64,000 nt of DNA, taken from Unio delphinus (Eukaryota > Mollusca > Bivalvia > Unionida > Unionidae). This document shows positions 49,966 through 64,000 of the stretch, one piece after another. A program made the translations under genes and the position numbers. A model generated the notes under the pieces. The model was not told where the DNA came from. It searched no databases and worked only from the letters and a program-made list of their open reading frames with translations. Location of the stretch: positions 1,847,501 through 1,911,500 of the forward strand of contig JAQISU010000026.1 in NCBI GenBank assembly GCA_029339505.1. The letters run 5' to 3'. Position 1 is the stretch's first letter, and each line of letters opens with the position of its first letter.

Positions 49966-51015
49966 TAAAACACACCTGTAAGTAACCTTACAGTTTACTT
50001 TTTGATTTATAAACCCAAAGTCATAGACAATGAATTAAAGACATTAAACCAACCTGTATTTCACATAAGCTTCAAACTGTGCAAAAGATCATGGATAAAA
50101 TCAGACAGCCATGTCATACCTTTACTAACATTTACTGCAAGCACAACCAACAGAATGCTAGTAATGTATAACCCACATTATTATATTTGTTTTCAGATTT
50201 GGTTTGTACAGTCATCTAAATGAAACAGCTGTAGTTACTACAAAATCCCATTAGTGTAGTAAAACCCAACCTGAAAGATGAAAGCTTTGACCACCTGTCC
50301 TGTAAGATCAGCAGTTTTAACTAATGTAGTCACCTGCAATGAGACCACTTTGACTTGTAAGACTTGCATTTTGTTACCGAAAGCCAACAAACTTTTAAAA
50401 TAATATATGACATTAAGAACAAAGTTTGCCAGGTGTTTAACTATCTATGAACTATGAATACTTCATAACATCATGTAACAGTCCACTTGACTATATGAAT
50501 TCAAGACCAAACAATTTGTCCTGGTACTAGTTTACATTTTGATGATTGTTAATGACTATCAGAATAAAAACATCATCATATAAAGTTTACTTTGGATTTG
50601 ATTTTAACAGAACTTTTAACACATTAATGGCTAAATCAAGCCAAGGAAATGGGAGCTAAGTGTCTTTTTCAAAGACACATCGAGGCAGCTGGCCTGGTTG
50701 GTCATTTAACCTGAAGCTCTTTGAAAACGAGTTTGATGCTTGGCTGTGGCTCTTCATTATGGGAACAGATTAACTAGTCTATCTGAATTACAGTCAGCTC
50801 CACTGACATCCCTATACTTACCCAACCCCTGTACACATTCATTTCTTTATCACACCTTTTATAGGTTATTTCATGTCATACAAGATATATTTTCAAGATT
50901 TGCTTACTGATTATACTTGCTCATATATTGACGATGAAAATATTTTATCTTCAAGTTTCAGTCCAGGTGATGTAACATTTTTCTTCTTTATATTATCAAT
51001 GCAATGTTCCATAAG

Positions 51016-51178
51016 GGGGCCCTAAGTGGCTGAGTGGTCTAATACGATGTCCGTTACAGTAGCTTCTCGTGGGTTGGTGGTTCTTTCCAGGGTTTTCCGG
51101 GTTTTTCCTCCACCATTAATACTGGCCGCCATGTATAGCCTATCTTGTGCTGAAAAATGGTGTTAAACCATAAAAAAC
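51016..51178 (+). mobile_element. tRNA-derived SINE, family 2, internally deleted
   Basis: The head GGGGGCCCTAAGTGGCTGAG runs to GTCCGTTACAG, then jumps directly to TAGCTTCTCGTGGG. About 70 bases of the usual sequence (box B region) are missing. The 3' end GGTGTTAAACCATAAAAAAC is present. Confidence 0.85.
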
Positions 51179-51232
51179 AAATAATGTTCCATACTGTTCT
51201 CAAAGAAGGCTGGCGAAAGGGTTGTGTATCAA

Positions 51233-51478
51233 GTTGCTGTTGTTGTTGTAGTTGTTGTCATTTGGTTTAATGCCATTTTTCAGTACACAATACATGGCAG
51301 CCAGTATTAATAGTGGAGGAAGAACCCAGGTAATCCCGAGAAAGAACCACTGACCCACGAGAAGCTACTGGCACTTATCCACATTGGTCAAATCTGAGAC
51401 TTGAATCCACACAGTCTGAGGTGAGATGGCAGTGATCAGTAACGGAAAGCGCTTTAGAACACTAGGCCACATGGGGCC
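51233..51478 (-). mobile_element. tRNA-derived SINE, family 2
   Basis: The reverse complement shows the full family order, from the head GGGGCCCCATGTGGCCTAGT to AAAATGGCATTAAACC. It is in opposite orientation to the copy 55 bases to its left. Confidence 0.87.
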
Positions 51479-52108
51479 CTGCCCTTGATATAGAAGGTAG
51501 TAAGAAAACATCATCATTTTTCATAAAGAAATTAAATGGAAAAAATATACTTTCCTGGAAGAATTATTGTATGCCAAATAGACTTTTCTTTATTAGTGGG
51601 TTACTGAATGGTCGTACTTTACAACTTTTTGGACTTTCAATCTCGGAATGTTAACATATTTCACTCTGCATTTGTGAAGTGTTGGCATAATTGTTCGAAT
51701 GAGTAATGTGAAATGCCAAAGTTTATAAATAGCAAAATACACAGGAATTTTTTAATTTTAAATTTACACAAAACAATTATTTCTTGTTTAAATTATCTAC
51801 GCTTTGATATTATTCCTTCTGGCAGAAGGAACAAATCTTTGAGTTTGCAAACTTTAAATAGACGGATGCTTTATAGCTGGAAAAGAAAAATATTATTGGC
51901 AATAAATTAAGCAATTGATTTAAATCTGAAAAGAACCTGAATCTGTATTAAAGAACAATTTTAACTAACACATAAAAAATCACACAGCATTTATATAAAG
52001 CTGCTACTTTAAAATTCAAGAAGGCAGAAGGGCAGACTCAGAATTGGAGGGTAGCAATTTAGTGGCAGGAGTGCACACTATCAGAGCTGATAACATTTTG
52101 TAAGAGAA

Positions 52109-52113
<5 letters not shown>

Positions 52114-52159
<46 letters not shown>
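52114..52159. repeat. (CA)23 microsatellite
   Basis: An uninterrupted CA run. Confidence 0.95.
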
Positions 52160-52161
<2 letters not shown>

Positions 52162-52391
52162 TCACACATGTATGTTTTATTTCTTATTTGAATTATGATT
52201 AACATGCCCTCTATTTCTCAGTATAAATATTTACATTTAACACTGCTTTTATTTTTAAGTAGGAAAGTCTGTGTTATATGCTAGCCTATATGACATTAAA
52301 GAAATATAGCAAAAGGTAGGTATATATTGTAATTAATATAACCAGATTCAGCCTTGTAATTACAAGCTGGTAAAAATGCTTAACCAACTAC

Positions 52392-53204
52392 CAAGCATGG
52401 GGCCAATTGTGACTGTAATCAATTACAATGAGAGTTGTAACATTAATCATAATCATTGATTTCATAAGTTCTATAATCATAATCATCCTTCAATGGCAGT
52501 GTAATCACATAGTGTAATCATGATTACTAATGATTACAACCAAACAAATCATAATTATATTCTTAATAATTGCTAAAATAATAAGTTTTCATAAACAAAA
52601 GACCATGAATGTTGATAATTACAATAAGGAACAGGTAATTATAGATAGCCAATATGCAAGTTAATTTTTCTAAAAATGAAGTGTCTTATAATTTTTGGCG
52701 ACCATTTTTTAATTAAAAACTAAATGTTTTCTTTCAAATTAGCAACTTTTTCATCAAATCCAAATTATATGTGTAATAGTCAAATCAATATAATTTACTT
52801 GTCTTCTGAGCAGAATGCCAAGTTTATACAGCTAAGGTAAGAATTTTGGAAAGCCCATATAAAAACCCCAGATGTGTGGCTCTGTCACTGTTGTATAATC
52901 AACAGTTACAAATCAAAATGTTGCTATGAATGTAAGATTGATAGATCAAAGTAGAGATCATTCAGGGTGTTAATTTGCATGTACTGGATTATCAATAAAC
53001 ATTTATATAGAAATAAAATTGTTTGCTTTTTAGTTTCACAATGTATTATATCTGTCCAGAACGATACAAGATAAGTAAATACAAAGCATCCATAATCTTC
53101 AGTGTAATTGTAATCATCCCACTGTAATAATAATCATCAGAACCAAGCAACCTGTAATCACAATCATAATTGTAATTGAACACCTGGAATCGATCCCATA
53201 CCTG
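52392..53204. mobile_element. Non-autonomous hAT-like element with 8-bp TSD
   Basis: CCAACTAC occurs exactly at 52384-52391 and 53205-53212. The left end is CAAGCATGGGGCC, and the reverse complement of the right end is CAGGTATGGGATCGATTCC. Both ends carry subterminal ATTACAATTA and GTAATCATAATCA repeats. No transposase is encoded in 813 bases. Confidence 0.85.
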
Positions 53205-55654
53205 CCAACTACCACTTAAGCAATGTTTTTTTTTTACTTTATAAAAGATCACTAAATTTGCAGTCAAAATGATTTCTCAAGTCCTTTGAAACAACCCCTG
53301 TAACATGTACACTAGAGCAAATGCGCAAGAGTCTGTATACCACACTGTTCATGATACATGTAATTTCATTAATGCTGATAAAACATAGTTAACTAAGTTA
53401 ACAGACTTAAGTATTAATTTGATATATGAATATAAGAGACCCTTCTTTTAAACTGAATCAATACAATCAGGAACAAACATGGTGACTTGAATGACATGTA
53501 AGAGCATTTACTTTTCGAAAGTTTCTTAATACCCACTAACTTTCTAGCCTTGTTGCAACAATCCACTGATATGATGTCTTATTATTTGCCTACACACTTG
53601 TAATAAATCAGAGGTGACGGCTCCACTCTAAACAATTGACGTAATAAGCTGTTCGTGTTCCGGGTTGAAATTCAGGTAAATAACATCAGAGGTCTCGCTA
53701 GGATTTTAAAACTAGGAGTCCAGGGGTCCCATTTTGGTAATAGTTGGAGTCCCACCAGCAAAAGTTGCAGTCCCATCCCAGACAATGTTGAACTTTACAG
53801 ATTAGAAGAACTGATGGTTGCCAATACGTTTAATTTCCACAGTCTTTATAACACTGACATGTATAATTGTGTCGGTGTATTCAGTGTGTCTGGTAATTCT
53901 GCACAAGGATATGTCATTTCTGTCAACAATGGATCACATGTTGTTTTGGTTGAAAATTCAATTTTTGGCTGAAATGCCGAATGAGTCCAAAGTAATGTAT
54001 TTCGTTTCCATAGCCTGATGCATGAATATTACATCTTTTGAAAGCTATGCACAGAATAGGTCACCATATCTAGAGTCATGGAATTATAGGGGTAATATCC
54101 CATTTGTCTAAACTTTGTATTATTTTGAATATAATATTCTGGTGATAACTGCAGCTTTTCAATTGAATTTGGTATGGGTTTTGTGCCAAAATTGGTGACT
54201 TTAGATGCACAGAATAGCCTGACAGTGGTGTAAGTCTTGTTAGTCCTTCAGGGTGAGACTGATTTTTGTCAATCCAATGAATGGTCACATTCCAAGCACT
54301 ATGCCACACATCACACACTTTCTTTCACTTGGCTACTATTCCATCCAAGCTGTCAGTTCTAGAAATTTCAGCACTCTTCTGAATCTCATTAAAATCTTTT
54401 TCAGTTTACCATTTAACCCCAAATACCAGATTTGCAAACAAAGTTTTGTCCAACTCTTGATATGTCTTGATTTCGAGGTTGTATGCACTATTTATTTGGC
54501 TACTATCAGAAATGAACACAATAATGGAAGCTAAAGTTCTGGTGTACTCGTATGATATCATAATAACCACATGTACATCTCTGGATCTTTCTGTCTCTGA
54601 GATCATTCGTTGTAAATTTCAGCACATTTTCAAACCCAAGCTGCTAGTCAAAAGTCTTTAAACTTGCCATCCAGCTATTGCAATGTGTTCTTTTGATGAA
54701 CTCTTATAAATACAGCAGACACATCTGGGGGCTATTTTAACCACTGAATTCTGTCGTTGTAAATATCAGCACAGCTAAAATGATAAAGTAATCAACATAT
54801 TCTCACTCAGTAGGTTCTTGAAGCAGGGCTTGCAAATCTTTGAATTTGCCACCCAGCTATTTGCATGCATACGGAGGCCTCCTACACTGGTGATTTGCGT
54901 CCCAGACCAAATATTTGGTTCCAAATACACGTAATTAAGCGTTTCCAAGACCTCTGTAACATCACGCATCAATTAAATGGTATTTACTGCACTGCTTTTT
55001 TTGGTATTTTCACAGCAAATGTGGCATTAGAAAACAACCTTGACCTTATAGCATATCTTATAATCCACAACATACATTGTCCTATATGTTTTCTGAACTA
55101 CATAATTATATTTTTACGCTAAATCTTCTTTCATATAGATATAAGAAAAGCGGCAAACTATTTAAGTGGTACTTCCAAGACACAGTGATATCCCCCATTA
55201 CTGGCTCACTAATTTCAAACTGATTTATAAAGAAAATAATGCAAACTCAGTAATTGATATCTTTATATTCTCAGCAGGTTTAAACTTAAAAAGTGCTTTA
55301 AACTGATTCTATTCTTAAAATACAAATTTTGATTTAAATATTGATGTTTAAGTTTGAAACAGAAATTGGTATGTTTTTATCAGCAAATAGATAACTTGCT
55401 CAGGGAAGGGTTAATGGTCAGTAAGCTAATAAAGCACATGCCAGTGAACGTGCAAGAGTTTGTTGGCACAACTGGTATCAACACCAGCTTTGAAGCATGC
55501 AATATATTTTGCCTTGTGCTACAACACAACATTGTCAGATCTACCTGGCTTGGGTAAGGCAGCGTTTGAAAAGTTATAAACAGTTGTTTTCACTTTCGAA
55601 ACTGAAGAAAGTTTACAGTTTTTGGCAACTCACTCACCAGTTCACCTTGTTGTT

Positions 55655-55893
55655 GTTGCTATAGGGCTTAATGCCATTTTTCAGCACACGATAGGCTATA
55701 CATGGCAGCCAGTATTATTGTAGGAGGAAGAACCAGGGAAACCCCCCCCCGGAAAAAACAACCGACCCACGAGAAGCTACTGGCAAGCTTTCTTACATAA
55801 CTATATTACCCAAATCTTAGACTCGAACCCACACAGACAGAGGTGAGATGGCAGTGGTTCGTAACGGACAGCGCTTTAGACCACTCGGGGCTT
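55655..55893 (-). mobile_element. tRNA-derived SINE, family 2
   Basis: Family in reverse: TAATGCCATTTTTCAGCACA, GGCTATACATGGCAGCCAGT, GAGAAGCTACTGGCAAGC, and CAGACAGAGGTGAGATGG, with the head ending at CACTCGGGGC. Confidence 0.9.
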
Positions 55894-56554
55894 CTTCAGT
55901 TCACCTGGTAGTGTGACCCTTGACATGGAGAGGTGCAGAATCATGCATTATACATGCCCAAATAACGGTAAATATGGTGGTGAAAGCAGTTAATATTGAC
56001 TTGCCAAACTAATTGAAATAGACTGAAAGAACTTAACCCAGATTAACAACTTTGACAAGTTTATTGTCTGACTTGAACAACAAATAGTTTGGGATGAGGG
56101 GCTATAGAAGTGGATCAGCACTGATTATTTATTTCTAGCTGAAACTGTATGTTGTGCTAGTTAGATATTTTTTAATTACTGTCTGCATTATATATTCATC
56201 CTACCTAATCAAAATTATGATCACCAGGATACTATTATCCCAGACCATATTTTGATGCAGGGTCATAAACATCCAGAGAACATGACTCTCAATGATGTCA
56301 AAACCATAAAATATGTTTAAACTGATCAACATAGTCATGCAGATATAAACATTTGTCGAAAGTCCTATTATTATCATTTGAAAAATGAAATAAATAAACT
56401 TACCATGAGAAAAAACTGCATTTCACTAACTGTCTTTCTTTCAATCAGTAAGTCCACATGACTCACAGCTGATATAGAAATGTTATTATTGATATTCTGA
56501 GGTACATTTTTTATTATCATAATTTGTAGAATATAAATCAAACATTTTTGTGAT

Positions 56555-56815
56555 TTTTTATTATGGTTTAATGCCATTTTCAGCACAATATAGGCTAAAT
56601 ATGGCGGCCAGTATTAATGGTGGAGGAAAAACTGGTGGGGGTTAGAAGCCAGATGATCCCCGGAAATAACCACTGACCCACGCGAAGCTACTGGCAAGCT
56701 TTCTCACATAACTATATTTGCCGAATCTAAGCCTCAAACACACGCAGACAGAGGTCAAATGGCAGTGGTTTGTAATGGACAGTGCTTTAGACCACTCGGC
56801 CAGTCAGGGCTCCCT
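56555..56815 (-). mobile_element. tRNA-derived SINE, family 2
   Basis: Family in reverse: TTTAATGCCATTTTCAGCAC, GAAGCTACTGGCAAGCTTTC, CGCAGACAGAGGTCAAATGG, and GACCACTCGGCCAGTCAGGG. There is a short extra segment near 56630. Confidence 0.88.
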
Positions 56816-58156
56816 AAAATTCAAATATAAATTTATGATGTATTTGATAACCAAAATAGTACCATCTGTATTATTGCCTACCGGTATTTTAAACTGGATT
56901 TTCTATCCGATATATATGCAATTTTTTACTTAAACAATAAATTTTCAATCAGGCTTTATGAGAATCTTATTATTAACTTTTTGACCAATTTATTATTTAC
57001 AAGTTGGTTTGATAATGGGAAGATATACAATACATGAAAAAAAAAACTAACATTATGTCTTCTGTCTCTGATTACTTAAACTTTTCAACATATAAGTTAT
57101 GATAGATGCATGCCAGTTTAAAAGTATTTTTTTAAAAATAACCCATTACATTTAAAGATCTGAACTTATGCATATTCAAAATTTCAATTAAATATTGGAA
57201 AACAATCATATACAAATTTTTAACAATAAATCATAAGCAAATATTTTTATTTAAAAAATATGAATATAATTTTTCCCAATTAGATTGTTTTTACCTTCTG
57301 CATCAAAGTCTATTCCAAAATGAAGATTATGAAAAATATAATAAAAACTTGAGGGATATTAAAGCAATTTCCTTAATGTAATTTTTTTTCTACTTTACAC
57401 TTAAGTTTTCTATGTGCTATTGATGTTTCTCTGCAATATATTATTTTTACGGCACATGTGTACAATGGTGTTACAGTAAGTAATAAACTGCTGGAGGTGC
57501 GTCAAAATGGGTGATGTACTGCACAATCTGTACGACAACGGGTCGTCTGGGTGATAGCTCGTTAGAAGGGTATGAAGAAAGATATGTCCTTTGTTATTCA
57601 TACTTTCTTTAAATAACTAATGTTTCTAAAGTAATGAACGATATCACTATGAAAGAAGTAAATCTCTGAAAAAGGGGAAAATACGTGCTGAAGACAGTGA
57701 AGTGCGTCAAAACCGAGTAGTCCAGGATACATCATTACACAATTTACAGTATACCAGAGGAAAGGGGCAAACAATCCGCGTGCTGTTAAACTGTATTAAA
57801 TCCATTTATTCTTCTATACTTTAACATAATCAAAATATTAATTAGGAGAGATGATGAATTAAGTTCCCACTTGGTTGTCCTGAAATACTGAAACTTAACG
57901 TAAATAGCGCAAGTTAACAACAATTCTTTGCAATCGACTATCGAATCCGCTGAGCATACTTACACTGATATGCTAATTTACATATAATCCGAAACATCAG
58001 CTAGTTTTAATATATCAATTGGGGGTTCTTCAGCATGTACCATTAAAAAGATACAACAAATTATCGAATTTCGCAAATGCTTTTCGACATTCTTCTTCCA
58101 TATTTTCTAACTACTTTCCATGACTTCTGGACCGGAGAGTTTCCGTTTATCTCCCC

Positions 58157-58219
<63 letters not shown>

Positions 58220-58248
58220 TATAATAATAATAATAATAATAATAATAA
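58157..58248. repeat. (AAT)n tail of the LINE
   Basis: About 30 AAT units with one ATT step, directly at the 3' end of the minus-strand LINE. The same tail, shorter, ends the copy at 19190. It is a microsatellite-type 3' tail as known for CR1/L2-group LINEs. Confidence 0.93.
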
Positions 58249-62521
<4,273 letters not shown>

Positions 62522-64000
62522 AAAACAGAAACATGGTTAACAACATCAGGCGATGAGCCCAAGTGCGCGGATCTGATACCCACCCGTTACTCCATCATGT
62601 TGTTCTCCCGCCACTCTTGCAGAGGTGGATTGGCGTCATGGCAAAAATATTATAGGATTAAATGATCATGGTTGGGTATTTATTGATGTGTAAATTTTAC
62701 CTAATCACTCACAAAGTAAATGAAGTCCGAAGGACTTTATGTTAACTTTGTGAGTGATTAGGTAAAATTTACACATCAATAAATACCCAACCATGATCAT
62801 TTAATCCTTATAATTCCAATTTCATCATTTCTATCGTCAAATTAACTTATTCCATCAATAATGCATTCGAATTTACGTATCGCGTAGTTGCCTTTCATTC
62901 GGCGTTTCACACCGCCCCGTAATACATAACCTGTACAGAATCACACGAAGAAATTGACTACAGCCACAGTTACGTTTATTCATAAACTTCATCTTTTACA
63001 TCATAGGAATGGTTACCGTGGTTTTTAACACATTTTGTTTACTGACAACAGTCTTGTTCAATTTTAGTCAGTCCCATCTATTACGTCAGATGACCATGAC
63101 CTTACATAATTGATACCGACTCAACAAGTGTGCTAAATTAAATTTCAATCAAACCTGAAATCATTATGGAATTTTTCAGTGAATACTTCCAATTTTTCTG
63201 GAAATATGAACAAGATGATGCTATCTCTTACTATATAAAGGTAACAATGAAATAAATTATATACAAGAGTAACATTTTATGTCATTCTCAGCAGCGTTAA
63301 TACTTAACAAGACCCACTCGGTGATCTAGTGAGAAATGAAATGTGACTACTGTCACAGTTACGTTTAAACTATGCATTTGAATCAAAGAATATTGGAAAA
63401 AATATAAAAAGTGTAAAAGTTATATTTATTTGCAGAATTATATATTTTACAGATGACAAAATTGTTTCACAATATCGTGTCTGCAATGTTTATTTATATT
63501 TCAAAAACCGAAAGTAGTCCCAGAATTTATCGAAGTGTAAACAATTCCTGATCAACATCACGTGACCGTTTACATCCAATCATATTACAGGAAATTGGTT
63601 TAATTCATAAAAATTGGAATTATTCCATGATAAAACGTCTTAAATACAACAAAACTTTCAATTTCTGCCACACATCGTTTGAATTAGTCCAAGCAAACAA
63701 CATTCACACTGGAACAAAGGTCAGTCCATTTTTTCTGCCTCTATCGCACTCCTCCTAGTAGAAAAAACAAGTTGACTTAAAATCTCTCTTTTTGGAACAG
63801 TTTCCTATCTCCTGGAAAATGGAAATTCGATAGATGGCAACCTGATTATTCTGGGAGATTTAAATTTTCACTTTGATTGTTCTGGAAACCCATACACATA
63901 CAATCCTAGATTCCATTCATGTTTTCAACCTTAAACATTCAGTTAATCAACCCACCCATAAATATGGTCACATTTTAGACTGGAGTCTTCACGACCTGAT
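62522..64000 (+). mobile_element. Family-A LINE copy, interrupted and running off the window
   Basis: 62522-62653 encodes TETWLTTSGDEPKCADLIPT-type endonuclease sequence. The match resumes at 63624 (CATGATAAAACGTCTTAAAT) and continues to the window end with the NFCHTSFELVQ, FLYCL-like, LLENGNS and LGDLNFHFDC-type stretches, frame-broken. The interruption at 62654-63618 falls exactly between homologous bases of the LINE. Confidence 0.85.
62654..63618. mobile_element. Insertion with a 64-bp perfect foldback, in LINE A
   Basis: ATTAT flanks it at 62649-62653 and 63619-63623, a possible 5-bp duplication. The left part is a palindrome: 62654-62717 and 62745-62808 are exact reverse complements with a 27-base loop. 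The loop itself holds AAGTCC..GGACTT. A second inverted pair, ATAATTCCAATTT, is at 62810-62822 and 63611-63623. There is no ORF of note; the family is not recognised. Confidence 0.7.

Larger units (their letters stand above)
49719..58156. other. Region upstream of the zinc-finger gene, repeat-rich
   Basis: No coding exon is supported. The 5' UTR and promoter of the minus-strand gene must start here, but I cannot place them. The less AT-rich stretch 57470-57780 has GTGCGTCAAAA twice and is a weak candidate. The rest holds SINEs, a hAT-like element, a small TA-flanked element and a CA microsatellite. Confidence 0.5.

Overview
This is animal nuclear DNA: AT-rich, intron-bearing and dense in transposons. 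Intron-split FIGNL1, lineage-type C2H2 zinc-finger exons, CR1/L2-type LINEs with (ATT)n tails, and tRNA-derived SINEs that end in a 'GGCGTTAAACC' motif all fit a mollusc, probably a bivalve. The species cannot be named from sequence alone.

Gene layout. (1) 1597-5529, plus strand: the last two coding exons of fidgetin-like 1 (FIGNL1); the gene starts left of the window. (2) 22381-24221, minus strand: a 10-finger C2H2 terminal exon with no start codon of its own. (3) 34351-49718, minus strand: a complete four-exon C2H2 gene of 860 codons. Its exon phases join exactly (0-0, 1-1, 1-1), the total length divides by three, and an in-frame stop lies just upstream of the ATG. The orphan exon at 24221 has the same phase (1) and the same first two bases (AT) as the terminal exon of the complete gene. 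The locus may therefore be one transcription unit with two alternative zinc-finger 3' ends on a shared N-terminus. The shared N-terminus (about 130 residues) matches no BTB, KRAB, SCAN or ZAD module that I recognise.

The most unusual structure is in intron 1 of that gene. A 75-bp satellite abuts the exon-1 donor, and each unit carries a copy of the donor context CTG|GTAAGT. Seven extra donors lie at exact 75-bp spacing, and the array is split by an 821-bp TA-flanked transposon.

The rest is repeats. There is a decayed CR1/L2-like LINE at 58249-61808, with further pieces of the same family at 10188-12450, 19190-19367 and 62522-64000. One of these carries a second LINE that in turn carries a hAT-like element. 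Two SINE families are present, several copies with clear target-site duplications. There are hAT-like and mariner/pogo-like short elements with duplications, a 64-bp perfect palindrome, and many tandem repeats. No rRNA gene, intact tRNA gene, CRISPR array or bacterial operon is present. The long ORFs inside tandem repeats (7.5-7.9, 13.7-14.3, 45.8-46.0 and 48.2-48.9 kb) are not credible genes.
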